A stretch of DNA of 29,900 nucleotides from Ornithoclostridium faecigallinarum (GCA_018713665.1 DVOI01000035.1:1-29900), one strand, 5' to 3'; numbered from the stretch's first letter, positions 14,541-23,425 are shown. Program-made: numbers and translations. The notes: generated from the letters alone by a model not told the origin.

Positions 14541-15950
14541 ATGCCTCGTCAACGTATGGACAACAAGACCCTCTTCTCGCAGGTCGCTCCGCTCAAGCTG
14601 TTTTTCATCGCCGCTCTGCCCGGCGCGATAAGCATGCTGGCGTCGTCGCTCTATCAATTGATGGACGGCGTCATGGTGGGCAGGATATTGGGCGAAACGC
14701 CGTTCGCGGCGGTCAATTTGGCAATGCCGTTCGTCATCATCAACTTCGCGATTGCGGACCTTATCGGCGTAGGCTCGTCCGTGCCGATTGCGCACGCGCT
14801 TGGGCGCAAAGAGGACGCCGAAGCCAACAATATGTTCACCTGCGCGTGTATCATGATTGTAGGCGCAGGCGTCGCGGTAGGAGCGCTGATGTATGCGCTC
14901 GCGCCGTATATGCTCCGGGCGCTCGGCGCGGAGGGCGCGCTGCTCGACGACGCGGTCGCCTACCTGAGGATATATGCTCTGTGCTCGCCTCTGACGACAA
15001 TCTTCTTTGCGGTCGACAATTTTTTGCGCATATGCGGAGTGATCAAGGGCAGCCTCGTGATGAACGTCGTGATGTCGGTAATGTGCATGGGGCTGGAATT
15101 CCTCTTCCTGTTCGGACTGCGCCTGCCGGTTTGGGCTGCGGCGCTCGCGACGTGTCTGAGCATGATGCTGTGCGTAATCGGCGCGTTCATCCCCTTCTTT
15201 GCCGGCAAGATGTCACTCAAATTCGTAAAGCCGCGCTTTTCGCGGCGTATGCTCGCGCGCACAGTGCAATGCGGCACGCCCAACTTCCTCAACAACATCG
15301 CCGCGCGTATCACGTCCATATTCATGAACATGCTGTTGCTGCGCTTCGGCGGAGAGAGGGCGGTCAATGTCTACGGCGTGCTGATGTACGCCGAGGGCAT
15401 CATTATGCCGCTGATGTATGGCACCTGCGACTCGCTCCAACCGGCAATCGGGTTCAATTGGGGCGCCGGCGACGTCAAGCGCGTTTTCTCGATTGAAAAG
15501 TGCTGTTACGCCGCCTGCACCGCCGTCTCGGTCGTCGCCGCGCTCGCGATGATGCTCTTCCCGACCGCGCTTGCCGAACTCTTCCTCGATTCGCCGGACG
15601 AAGAGACAATATCGATGATGACGACCGCTATGCGGCTGTTCGCGATAGGCTACTTCGTCAGATGGGCGTCCTTTGCCGCGCAGAGTTTCTTCCTCGCGCT
15701 CGGCAAATCGTTGCAGGCAACGGTGCTGTCCGTCTCGACCGCGCTGGTCGTGCCTCTCGTTCTGATAGGCGCGTTCTATCCCCTCGAACTGACGGGGCTT
15801 TGGCTCAACGTGCCGGTGACCTACTTTGTAGTGGGCGCGCTCGCGGCGGCGCTGCTGTTCGCCTTTTTGCGCAAACTCAAGTCAAGTCCGCCGCACTATC
15901 GCGCGGATGCCGAAGATGAAAATTTAGGCGCCCGTGTCGATAACAATTAG
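14541..15950 (+). CDS. MATE family efflux transporter, MarR-linked
   Basis: Second MATE antiporter in the window, 469 aa, with the N-terminal motif 'PGAISMLASSLYQLMDGVMVGRILGETPFAAVNLAMPF' and twelve predicted helices. It resembles the MepA-type branch more than the first MATE. The ATG at 14541 lies one base after the marR stop and has no strong ribosome-binding site, so it is probably translated by coupling; M6 (14556) is an alternative start. The marR-MATE pair suggests export of a toxic compound that also serves as inducer, as in MepR-MepA. No clear intrinsic terminator follows on the plus strand. Confidence 0.92.
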   Translation: MPRQRMDNKTLFSQVAPLKLFFIAALPGAISMLASSLYQLMDGVMVGRILGETPFAAVNLAMPFVIINFAIADLIGVGSSVPIAHALGRKEDAEANNMFTCACIMIVGAGVAVGALMYALAPYMLRALGAEGALLDDAVAYLRIYALCSPLTTIFFAVDNFLRICGVIKGSLVMNVVMSVMCMGLEFLFLFGLRLPVWAAALATCLSMMLCVIGAFIPFFAGKMSLKFVKPRFSRRMLARTVQCGTPNFLNNIAARITSIFMNMLLLRFGGERAVNVYGVLMYAEGIIMPLMYGTCDSLQPAIGFNWGAGDVKRVFSIEKCCYAACTAVSVVAALAMMLFPTALAELFLDSPDEETISMMTTAMRLFAIGYFVRWASFAAQSFFLALGKSLQATVLSVSTALVVPLVLIGAFYPLELTGLWLNVPVTYFVVGALAAALLFAFLRKLKSSPPHYRADAEDENLGARVDNN

Positions 15951-16004
15951 AATCGGCAATATACAAAACGAAGTATGCGCAAAAATGAGTAACTCCTTGC
16001 CTGC

Positions 16005-16094
16005 CTGTCAACGTACCAAGCCGAAAAAAGACCACGCGGACAAGCCGACAAAACAATATCTTTTTCTGTCATAGTACCAAGCCCAAATTAGACC
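16005..16094. repeat. Two 29-nt direct repeats 61 bp apart
   Basis: 16005-16033 and 16066-16094 match at 24 of 29 positions, with shared core GTACCAAGCC. They lie in the 154-bp gap between the convergent MATE and glycosylase genes; the rest of that gap has no clear gene. The second copy runs into the hairpin near the glycosylase stop. Confidence 0.6.
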
Positions 16095-16106
16095 GCTTGC
16101 GCGGTC
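16091..16106 (-). terminator. Hairpin at the end of the glycosylase operon (weak terminator)
   Basis: GACCGC and GCGGTC pair around a GCAA loop on the minus strand, overlapping the stop codon at 16107-16105. It is followed only by TAATTT, so termination may be inefficient. Confidence 0.4.
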
Positions 16107-16569
16107 AAACCAAATACTTCTTGATTGCCATCCACTTGCTCTTGTCCCACGCGCCTGCATTGGCGGGCGACGTGGACGGCAGGCGTATGAAGTCGATGTC
16201 CGGGTATGCGCGCTTTGCGACCTCGTACGACTTGGCGCCGTTGCAGAAGACGGCGGCAATCTTGCTCGCGGCGATGACGGACGGGATGTCGTTCGGGACT
16301 GCGTCGCGGATGTCGGCGTCGAGCGAGCCCTTGCGCGTACACGTCTTGATCGAGTCCATCAGCGCGATGCGGTGGGCGAGCAGATATTCCCTCTTGCCTT
16401 CTATGCTCTCGGGGACGGGGTCGCCGGTAATCTCGGCGAGAGTGCTCCAAAAGCGGTTGCGCGGGTGCATATAGAAAAACCCCGCCTCGAGCGACTTGAC
16501 CGAAGCCATGCTGCCGAGTATCAGCACGCGGCTGTCGCCGTCGAAGACGGGGGCAAAACTCTCTATCAC
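16105..16569 (-). CDS. DNA-deoxyinosine (hypoxanthine) glycosylase, UDG superfamily
   Basis: Base-excision repair enzyme expected to remove hypoxanthine (deaminated adenine) from DNA. It has 154 aa, matching the short family-6 uracil-DNA-glycosylase-fold proteins. Visible motifs: 'VLILGSMASVKS' (15-26), 'HPRNRFW' (35-41, with N38 in the position expected for the key asparagine of this family), 'SIRDAVPNDI' and the C-terminal 'LPSTSPANA'. The start is GTG at 16569, overlapping the previous stop as GTGA; no upstream ribosome-binding site is evident, so coupling is likely. It is the last gene of a four-gene operon whose other members have no obvious repair role. A broader thymine/uracil specificity cannot be excluded. 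Confidence 0.88.
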   Translation of the reverse strand: MIESFAPVFDGDSRVLILGSMASVKSLEAGFFYMHPRNRFWSTLAEITGDPVPESIEGKREYLLAHRIALMDSIKTCTRKGSLDADIRDAVPNDIPSVIAASKIAAVFCNGAKSYEVAKRAYPDIDFIRLPSTSPANAGAWDKSKWMAIKKYLV

Positions 16570-17393
16570 GCGATGAAGATGCGCGTGCAGGGCGCGTCGC
16601 CGGACAAGATGTCCTTGATGTCGTACTTGGGGCTGGCGATGTAGACGCGCGTGCCGTTCGCCGCCGGGGACTTGATGTACTCCAATTTGGCGCGAGCGCC
16701 GGCTGCGCCCACGCGCGAACTGCCGTCGCACAGTTTTTGGCACTCGTCGATTGCGGCGATCAGCTCGAGGTCGTCTTTTCCCTTGATCTCGGGAATCAGC
16801 GTGGACGGGTCGCCGGGGACGCGGTAGATGCCGTCCGTCGACGTATAGATGAGCAGATGCTTGCACTTGACGAGGTCGGCGATCTGCGCGGCGGTCTCGT
16901 CGTTGTCCGCGCAATGGACGACGTGTTTTTTGCGCTGCATCAGCACTTGTATCTCCGTCTTGACTATCTCCTCGTTGGAAAGAGGGTCGTTGTAGTTGAC
17001 GATGGGGATCGCGCCCTGCTCGGGGCAGCGCAGCAGCAATTGTTTGAGCGACTCCGCCTTTGCGTCGTCGTTGAAGTGCTGGTGCTCGACGAGTATCTGT
17101 CTTATGCCGTACATGGGGTTGACGTAGCGGCGGTAGCTCTCCATAAGTATCGCCTGTCCCTGCGCCGCATAGTCACTCTTGACGTCGGTGTACGCGCCCT
17201 TGAGCTCCTTGCCCGTGCGGCGGATATAGTCGATGCGTCCGATCTCGGTCGCGCCGCTGGTCACCCAAATGTAGCCGGGGCGCAGCTGGCGGCTGATGTG
17301 CGCGAGCACATTGTAGTCGACGTCGCTCCACTTCTTGTTGACGAGCGCCATCGAGCCGACTTTGCCGACGAGTTCGATGTCGAATTGTGCCAT
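16566..17393 (-). CDS. Amino-acid-kinase family protein, glutamate 5-kinase-like
   Basis: Cytoplasmic kinase of the amino acid kinase fold, most like glutamate 5-kinase (first step of proline synthesis), 275 aa, with no C-terminal PUA domain. Aligned motifs: 'GKVGSMAL' (10-17, K11), 'VTSGA' (44-48), 'YAAQGQ' (75-80), 'IVNYNDPLSNEE' (131-142), 'CADNDETAAQIADLV' (161-175) and 'YTSTDGIYR' (183-191). These deviate from typical ProB. The usual Gly-Gly-Met-x-Thr-Lys segment is replaced by 'VGAAGARAKL'. No proA is adjacent. It may be a divergent ProB or a kinase for another acyl or amino acid substrate. The ATG follows AGAGGTAA; it is third in the operon, 16 bases after the previous gene. Confidence 0.75.
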   Translation of the reverse strand: MAQFDIELVGKVGSMALVNKKWSDVDYNVLAHISRQLRPGYIWVTSGATEIGRIDYIRRTGKELKGAYTDVKSDYAAQGQAILMESYRRYVNPMYGIRQILVEHQHFNDDAKAESLKQLLLRCPEQGAIPIVNYNDPLSNEEIVKTEIQVLMQRKKHVVHCADNDETAAQIADLVKCKHLLIYTSTDGIYRVPGDPSTLIPEIKGKDDLELIAAIDECQKLCDGSSRVGAAGARAKLEYIKSPAANGTRVYIASPKYDIKDILSGDAPCTRIFIA

Positions 17394-17409
17394 TGTTACC
17401 TCTCTTTGC

Positions 17410-18777
17410 TTATGCCGCCGGTGTGACGACGGTCTCGTTATCCTCGGGGACGGTCGCGTCCGGAAGCTCTCCCTGCCCGCCCGTATTGTCTGTGTTTTCG
17501 CCCGAATTTTCGCCCTCTTGCGCGCCGTCCGACTCTTCGCCGACGTACTCCTTCTCGCCGCTCTCGGTCAAGATGTTGAGCCCGCCGTTCTCGCCCACGA
17601 GCACGGTCACCGTGCCCACCTCGGCGGTGATGTAGATGTCGCGGAAGCCGTCATAGTCGCCGTCCGACGTGACGTCTTTGTAGTCGTGCAGCCTCTCCAT
17701 AAGTTCGGGGTTGGGATGTGTGTATTTCTCGTTCGGCTCCTCCTCGGTGCCGCTGGTCGAGATGATTGCGAACTCGGCGTCGATTGCGTCCAAAAACGCC
17801 TGCGTCGTCGACGTCCTCGAGCCGTGGTGCGCGACCTTGAGCACGTCCGCGTCCACGTCGTCGAAGTAGCCCTTCGCGAGCAGATATTCTTCGTTGAGCT
17901 CGTTTGAATCGCCTGTCAGCACAATCGTCCTGCCCGCATATTCGAGCAGGCAAATCGGCGAGACCGCGTTGATCGGCTCTGCGTCGCCGCACTCGGGATA
18001 GTCAGCCTCGTCGAAGGTGTAGCAGTTCATCACCCAATTTTCGCCCTCGATCGCGAACGTGCCGACGTTCTCGTGATAGACGGACGACTGTTCAACGCCC
18101 GAAGCGTCGGTGTAGGTCTCTTCGTCCGCGGCGACAAGCAGATTTTTCCACGTCGCCGAATCCTGCGCCTCGTCAAGCGGCATATAGATGTTGACGACCT
18201 CGTAATTGTCGAGCAGTTTTTTGGCGTCGCGGATGTGATCGTAGTCGCCGTGAGTGATGAACAGATAGTCTATCTGCTCGACCTCTTCTTCCACAAGCAC
18301 GCCGTTGATGACGTTCCACGGCGACGTCGTGCCGAACTCCGAGCCGATGTCCATGATCATGTTCTGCCCGTCGGGGAACTCGATGTAGATGCAGTCGCCC
18401 TGCCCTATGTCGAGCACGCGCACGGACAAAATGTCGCCTGTGACAGTCGTGTTGTCGGGCAGCGTGGGTACGTCGGGTTCTTCCGTGCCGCCGGGCTCTT
18501 CGGTATCTCCCGGGTCTTCCGTACCTCCCGGCTCTCCCGTGTCGCCGGGCTTATCCGTGTCGCCTGGCTTATCCGTGCCGCCGGGCTCTTCCGTATCGCC
18601 CGGTTTTTCCGTTTCGCCCGTCTCGTCCGGCTTTTCCGGCACGAACATCGAGACGATTGAGTCGAAAATGTCGGGGCGCACCGCATACAGCACTCCCATA
18701 GCGATCGCGGCGATCAGCACGATGACAACGATCGCGATCAGCAGTTTGCGTTTGCGCTTTTTCGATCCTCTTGCCAT
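17410..18777 (-). CDS. ComEC/Rec2-like metallo-beta-lactamase-fold hydrolase, membrane-anchored
   Basis: 455 aa. Basic N-terminus and one membrane helix (about 11-33) with no signal-peptidase site, then a hexapeptide-repeat linker of PGDT/PGGT units (about 49-101), then a metallo-beta-lactamase domain (about 115-390) facing outside. The domain starts 'LSVRVLDIGQGDCIYIEFPDG', has the metal motif THGDYDHI (175-182, H176/D178/D180/H181), 'VLTGDSNELNEE' and 'VLKVAHHGSRTSTT'. These match the hydrolase domain of ComEC-type proteins, found also as stand-alone secreted proteins. The C-terminus is acidic and low in complexity. The substrate is unknown; nucleic acid or phosphodiester is a guess from family. 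The ATG follows GAGG by six bases, one base after the MFS stop. Confidence 0.85.
   Translation of the reverse strand: MARGSKKRKRKLLIAIVVIVLIAAIAMGVLYAVRPDIFDSIVSMFVPEKPDETGETEKPGDTEEPGGTDKPGDTDKPGDTGEPGGTEDPGDTEEPGGTEEPDVPTLPDNTTVTGDILSVRVLDIGQGDCIYIEFPDGQNMIMDIGSEFGTTSPWNVINGVLVEEEVEQIDYLFITHGDYDHIRDAKKLLDNYEVVNIYMPLDEAQDSATWKNLLVAADEETYTDASGVEQSSVYHENVGTFAIEGENWVMNCYTFDEADYPECGDAEPINAVSPICLLEYAGRTIVLTGDSNELNEEYLLAKGYFDDVDADVLKVAHHGSRTSTTQAFLDAIDAEFAIISTSGTEEEPNEKYTHPNPELMERLHDYKDVTSDGDYDGFRDIYITAEVGTVTVLVGENGGLNILTESGEKEYVGEESDGAQEGENSGENTDNTGGQGELPDATVPEDNETVVTPAA
18475..18633 (-). repeat. Tandem hexapeptide-coding repeat (18-bp period)
   Basis: Codes for about seven consecutive units of the form (K/E/D)PG(D/G)T(E/D/G) in the linker of the metallo-beta-lactamase-fold protein. 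Codons vary between units, so the amino acid pattern rather than the DNA is conserved. Likely an extended spacer through the cell wall. Confidence 0.85.
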
Positions 18778-18778
18778 A

Positions 18779-20467
18779 TCAATCCTCGTCGGCGAAGTAT
18801 TCGATGGTCTTCTTCTTTTTCTCGGGGCGGTTGTCGCCGTGCTTGGTGAAGAACATCGTGACGAACGCCATCGCTATGCAGCATACGCCGTAGACGAAGA
18901 TGAGGTTCTCCTTGCCGGGATTGGCGTCCATGATGAGACCGGACAGGTACGGGGTCACCGCCTGCGCGGTCATGGACGCGACGTAGTAGTAGCCGGTGTA
19001 TTGACCGACGTTGCTGCCCTTGGCAAGCTCCGTGACCATGGGCAGAGTGTTGACGTTGATGATGACAAGACCGAAGCCCGCAATCAAAAAGCACGCGGTG
19101 AACGCGACTTTGAGCAGCGTGGCGTTGATGCCGTCGTTGAGGAAGATGCAGGGCACGAACGCGCACACCGCGATGATGACGCCCATCAAAATGGTCTTTT
19201 TGCGGCCGAACTTGGCTGCAAGCAGCGCGACGGGAAGCAGCGCGATCGCGCCGCCCGCGCCGTTGAGGATGTTGATGACGGACACAAAGCTGTCCTCGAA
19301 TTTGAGCACGCCGGTCGCATAGGTGGACAGGTGGCTCTTGATCGCGTTCCAGCCCAAGAACCAAAGGAAGACCGTGCCGAGGATGAGGAAGAAGGACAGC
19401 CTCTTTTCTTTGCCGAGAGGCTCGTTTGCGTGTACCTCCTCTTCGTCGACGACGTTCCACCTCTTCTCCTCGTCGTAGCGCATCTGCACGAACTTCTTCT
19501 CGCGCACGACCGCCAAGAACGCGCCCAGCATGACCAGCATCAGCACGCCGAGGACGACAAAGATCCAGATGTGCGAAGACTGATATCTGCCCGGCGAGAC
19601 CATATTGTAGACGGTGTAGATGAGGATGGACACAAATCCGCCGGCGCCGCCCATAAACGTGATCAGCGCGTTCGCCTGCGAGCGAAGCGGCTTGGGCGTG
19701 ACGTCGGGCATCAGCGCGATTGCCGGCGAGCGGTAGGACGACATAGCGACGAGGGTCGCGAGCAGCATGAAGATGAACATCACCAAAAGCCCGATGTTCT
19801 CTCCTCTGACCTGCGCGGCGATCAGACGCTGCGCCTCATAGAAAGGCGTGAGGAAGTTTTCGTTGTAGAGGGCGTTCTGCTCGGCGGTCAGTTCGATCGA
19901 GCCGTCCGCAAGCCCTTTGAACCACGATTGATAGTCGGCGTTCTGCCAGCCGGCGATAAACGCGTCTATGCTATTCTTGGCGTCGCCGCTCCAATTGCCG
20001 CCGTATTGCGTCATATAGTCATAGACTACCTGCGGATTGTCGAGGTCGCCGTCCTTGGTCAGCAAGCCGTATTGGACGTGTTCGATGACCGCCATACAGA
20101 TCATAAACAGCACCGCGAGGATGGTACCCCAAAAAATGAAGGTCGTGCGTCTGCCGAACTTGGCTTTGTTCCGCCTGTCCGAAAGGTGCCCGAACAGCGG
20201 CAAAAGGAAGATCGCCAGCAGGTTGTCCAAACCCATAATGATGCCGTATTCTGCGTATTGCATACCGAAAACGCGCTGCAAAATGAGCGGCATGATGTAG
20301 TCGTAGACTTCCCAAAAGCACATAATGCCCATAAAGGCGAATCCGACGAACAGCGTGCGCTTGAAGTCGAGTTTCATGTCGACGCCCGAGCCGCCCGATG
20401 CGGCGGCAGTATCCGCGCTCTGTTCGGCAGCGGCGGCGTCTGCAAGTTGTTCCTTTTCGTTGTCCAT
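18779..20467 (-). CDS. MFS transporter, SLC45/sugar-cation symporter-like
   Basis: First gene of the four-gene operon, 562 aa, inner membrane. After an Ala/Glu-rich cytoplasmic N-terminus (1-32) come about twelve helices. The loop between helices 2 and 3 has the MFS motif 'PLFGHLSDRRNKAKFGRRTTF', which is close to sucrose-type (SLC45) and glycoside-pentoside-hexuronide carriers. An equivalent 'AAKFGRKKT' follows in the second half. A long loop of about 85 residues (about 133-220) between helices 4 and 5 is unusual and rich in D, Q and N. Sugar uptake is the most likely role, but the substrate is not determined. The ATG has AGAGG seven bases upstream. Confidence 0.85.
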   Translation of the reverse strand: MDNEKEQLADAAAAEQSADTAAASGGSGVDMKLDFKRTLFVGFAFMGIMCFWEVYDYIMPLILQRVFGMQYAEYGIIMGLDNLLAIFLLPLFGHLSDRRNKAKFGRRTTFIFWGTILAVLFMICMAVIEHVQYGLLTKDGDLDNPQVVYDYMTQYGGNWSGDAKNSIDAFIAGWQNADYQSWFKGLADGSIELTAEQNALYNENFLTPFYEAQRLIAAQVRGENIGLLVMFIFMLLATLVAMSSYRSPAIALMPDVTPKPLRSQANALITFMGGAGGFVSILIYTVYNMVSPGRYQSSHIWIFVVLGVLMLVMLGAFLAVVREKKFVQMRYDEEKRWNVVDEEEVHANEPLGKEKRLSFFLILGTVFLWFLGWNAIKSHLSTYATGVLKFEDSFVSVINILNGAGGAIALLPVALLAAKFGRKKTILMGVIIAVCAFVPCIFLNDGINATLLKVAFTACFLIAGFGLVIINVNTLPMVTELAKGSNVGQYTGYYYVASMTAQAVTPYLSGLIMDANPGKENLIFVYGVCCIAMAFVTMFFTKHGDNRPEKKKKTIEYFADED

Positions 20468-20506
20468 AAATTTTCCTCTTATTGTTCGGGATGCCCCGTC
20501 CCTTAC

Positions 20507-20535
20507 AGTATATCAGTTCGCGCGCGCTTTTTCAA
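20507..20535 (-). promoter_or_regulatory. Promoter of the MFS-MBL-kinase-glycosylase operon
   Basis: Minus strand TTGAAA (20535-20530), 17-base spacer, TATACT (20512-20507). The leader of about 35 nt contains a short GGGA...TCCC stem. Confidence 0.87.
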
Positions 20536-20571
20536 TCGTTCGCGCGTAAATTTGCGCGCACGCGCGTGCAC

Positions 20572-20599
20572 AAAAAATGCGGAGCGTCGCCGCTCCGCA
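20572..20599 (-). terminator. Intrinsic terminator of the lipoprotein gene
   Basis: TGCGGAGCG and CGCTCCGCA form a perfect 9-bp stem with a 4-base loop, followed by six T residues on the minus strand; it starts a few bases after the stop codon. Confidence 0.94.
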
Positions 20600-20604
20600 C
20601 AAGT

Positions 20605-23406
20605 TCATCTCGAAACCGTCATCGAGACGTATGCGACGTTTGCCGCGCCTCCGACGCGTATCACGTATTCGCCTGCGCCTCTTCCGATTGTCTCGTCCTC
20701 GCTGACCTCGTCGCCGAAAGCACCTGCCGAGTTGTCGTATGTGTTCTCTTTGACGCTGCCGTCGGACTCGACATACCAATAACTCAAGTCGACGAACTGT
20801 CCGCGCGTCAGGTTGATGTGTCTCGCCTCGACGTAGTAGACGCCGGCTATGACCGGGTTGGCGGCGTTGTCCGCCTTGAAGAACGCTCCGCCGGTCGTCT
20901 CGGCAATCTTTGCGCCTACGGCATTGAAGTCGCTGCCTTCGCGTGTGACGCGAGTTACGCCCTCTGCCACGGTCACCGCGCCGAGATCGGCGTCATAGAA
21001 CGCGCACGAAGTATATTTGCCGCTGCCCGTGCCGGCAAAGCCGCTGCCGGAGACCGACCCCGACGCGACGCCGCCGATCGAATAGCTCTTCGAGATTGCT
21101 CCGCCGTTCGAGCCGACAAATCCGCCTGCGGTCGCACACTTGACGAGCGCGTTGGCATAGCTGCCGTCGATTGAGCCCGAGATCAATTGCGTTTCGCCGA
21201 CGGCGCCCTCTTTGGAGACGTTGACGCCGACAAATCCGCCTGCGGCGATGCCGCCGACCGCCTGAGTGTCGGACAGCGCGGTCACGGTGTTGCGCTTTTG
21301 CTGATCGTTGCTGTACAGCGCGCCTGCATACGAGCTTTGAATCGCGCCCTCGTTGTATGCGGCAAATCCGCCTGCGCGGACAGTCTGCTCCGCCGCGGTG
21401 TTGCTCACGTCGACATTGCCTTCGTATGCGCCGTAGGCAATCCAACCTGCATTCTCGGCGACGAAACCGCCTGCCTCGACCTTGTTCGCATAACCCTCGT
21501 ATTGCGCCTTTGCCGTCTCGCCCGTCGCCGCCGCCTCATAGCTCGCGGTGACCGCGCCGTAGGCGGTGGAATTGGTGATTGCGGCGTCGGCGGTGTTGAT
21601 TGCCGCCAGTCCGCCCGCGACCGAACCGGTCACGTCCGCATATGCCGCGCTTTGAGCGATTGTGCCGTTGTTGATTGCGACAAGTCCTCCGGCAAGTCCC
21701 GAACCCGCGTCGACGTCGCCCGAGACAAAGCAACCGCGTATTGAGCCGTCGTTGACCGCGGCGAGCAGAGCGATTGCCTTGCCCTCTTCCGCCGCGACGG
21801 ACGCGTCCGCGATGACGATGTCGCCTAGGGAGCCGCTCATCGTGCCGAAGAACGCAACCTGCGCCCCGTCCCCGTCGATTGCGAAGTCGGTGAGGATGTA
21901 GGTGTGCTTGTTGGTGAAGCTGCCCGAGAAGGACTCAATCGTCCTCCACATATAGCCGTAAAAGTCGATGTTTGCGCCGAGCACATAATCGGCGTCCGAG
22001 TCAAAATGCATGAACGCCAATTCGCCGGCATTGGTGACGACGTACTCTCCGGTGGAGGAGACGGAGGGCTTGACATAGCTGAGATACTCTCCGTCCGCGA
22101 CCGCCGCGGCTCCGTCGATGACGCCGTCCGAGCTGTCGCGCTTCGCCTGCACGCGGATGTTGTAAAGTCTGCCGTAATTGCGAGTTGCGAACTCGTCCTC
22201 TTGGGGGTCGAGCGCAACGCCCTTTTCTTCAAAGAAGATGGCGTCGATGTCGACCGTATAGGTGATTGTGCCGTCGCCATTGTCGGTCTTGGTCCACTCG
22301 TCGCCCTCTTCGACGGTCTCCTTGTCCGCGTCGACGGTGATCGTACGCGACAGCGCGGAGCCGTTGTCGCCGTCGCCCTCGACGGGCAGCGCGGAGACGG
22401 TGTATTGCTGTACGTTCGCCGCCTGCTCGGCGGTGACGGTGAAGGTCAGTTTTTGTACGGGAAGCCCGTTGTCGTCGAGCTGCTCATCAAGCACGACTTT
22501 GAGCGCGTCCTCGCCGAAGTCGGCGAGCTTGTAGACGACGAATTCGTCGTCCTTGTCGCTCCACGCCGAAGTCGTATAGACAAGTCCGTCGCCCGTGGCG
22601 CGAATGTAGACGTGATATACGCCCACCTTGTCGACGCCGAAATTCGTCAACGAGACCGACGCGGTGGCCGACGTCGAAGACGTGGAGTAATGGTAGGGGT
22701 ACTCCGTACCGTCCTCGCCCACCAGCTTGAGATCGTAGCCGCTCGCGCCTGTCACGGTGCCCCAGCGAATGCGCGTGCCTATCGAACTGATTTCGGGGAC
22801 GGCGAGCGTCGCGCCGTTGACCAGCGAATACGCCTCGCTGTAGACGCTGTCCGAATAGACGCCTTCGGGGTCGGCGACCGCGGAGACGGAGATGTCGTAT
22901 GCGCCCGTCGCGCCGTACTTTTCGGCGTCGAGAGTGTACGACGTGCCCTCGACCGCGATGTTCTCAATCAACTTGTCGTCAACCGGATTCCATACGCGCA
23001 GGTTGTAGGAAACGGCGTTCTCGACCGCGTCCCAAGTGAGCACGCCGGCGTTATAGACAGGCTTGCCGGGGGCGGCGAGCCGCTGTTTGAACGTGTAGGA
23101 AATGCTGCCCGTTTTGCCGAGAGAGCCGTCCTCTGCGACCGCCGTGACGGAGATGGTATAGACGCCCGGCTCGGTGAACTCGAGTTTGTAAAAGCCGTTG
23201 TCCGACGTCCCTTCGTCCGAATAGCCTTCGCCGACGACGGTGATCGAATAACTTGCGGCGCCCTCCACTCTGTCCCAGCTGAGATCGTCGCCGCGCACGG
23301 TGATGTTGGCGGGAGCGGCGAGCGCTTCCGAACATCCGGCAAAAGCGGCGAACGCTCCGAGAGCGAGCAATACGATCAAAGTTGCGACCAAAATTCTGTT
23401 CTTCAT
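20605..23406 (-). CDS. Surface lipoprotein with fibronectin-III-like and Glug-like repeats
   Basis: 933 aa from the ATG at 23406 (AAAGGAA seven bases upstream); the longer open frame upstream includes the promoter and is not used. The lipoprotein signal ends with FAGC, so C25 would be lipidated after export. Next come about three repeats of roughly 90-100 residues that resemble fibronectin-III domains, each opening like 'LAAPGKPVYNAGVLTWDAVENAVSYNLRV'. The C-terminal third holds about six Glug-type repeats of the form GGFVxxNxGxIxxSYA, expected to form a beta-solenoid. No catalytic motif is visible. Such architecture suits adhesion or glycan binding at the cell surface. It is a single-gene unit with its own promoter and terminator. 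Confidence 0.85.
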   Translation of the reverse strand: MKNRILVATLIVLLALGAFAAFAGCSEALAAPANITVRGDDLSWDRVEGAASYSITVVGEGYSDEGTSDNGFYKLEFTEPGVYTISVTAVAEDGSLGKTGSISYTFKQRLAAPGKPVYNAGVLTWDAVENAVSYNLRVWNPVDDKLIENIAVEGTSYTLDAEKYGATGAYDISVSAVADPEGVYSDSVYSEAYSLVNGATLAVPEISSIGTRIRWGTVTGASGYDLKLVGEDGTEYPYHYSTSSTSATASVSLTNFGVDKVGVYHVYIRATGDGLVYTTSAWSDKDDEFVVYKLADFGEDALKVVLDEQLDDNGLPVQKLTFTVTAEQAANVQQYTVSALPVEGDGDNGSALSRTITVDADKETVEEGDEWTKTDNGDGTITYTVDIDAIFFEEKGVALDPQEDEFATRNYGRLYNIRVQAKRDSSDGVIDGAAAVADGEYLSYVKPSVSSTGEYVVTNAGELAFMHFDSDADYVLGANIDFYGYMWRTIESFSGSFTNKHTYILTDFAIDGDGAQVAFFGTMSGSLGDIVIADASVAAEEGKAIALLAAVNDGSIRGCFVSGDVDAGSGLAGGLVAINNGTIAQSAAYADVTGSVAGGLAAINTADAAITNSTAYGAVTASYEAAATGETAKAQYEGYANKVEAGGFVAENAGWIAYGAYEGNVDVSNTAAEQTVRAGGFAAYNEGAIQSSYAGALYSNDQQKRNTVTALSDTQAVGGIAAGGFVGVNVSKEGAVGETQLISGSIDGSYANALVKCATAGGFVGSNGGAISKSYSIGGVASGSVSGSGFAGTGSGKYTSCAFYDADLGAVTVAEGVTRVTREGSDFNAVGAKIAETTGGAFFKADNAANPVIAGVYYVEARHINLTRGQFVDLSYWYVESDGSVKENTYDNSAGAFGDEVSEDETIGRGAGEYVIRVGGAANVAYVSMTVSR

Positions 23407-23425
23407 ATCATGTTCCTTTGCGATA

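Noticed and set aside
18475..18633. CRISPR-like regular repeats
   Set aside because: The 18-bp periodicity is in-frame coding for a Pro/Gly hexapeptide linker, without unique spacers; no CRISPR array or cas gene was seen anywhere in the window.
18389..20782. 797-codon plus-strand open frame over the MFS gene
   Set aside because: Antisense to an evident membrane transporter; it begins inside the repeat linker of the neighbouring gene and shows no recognisable family.
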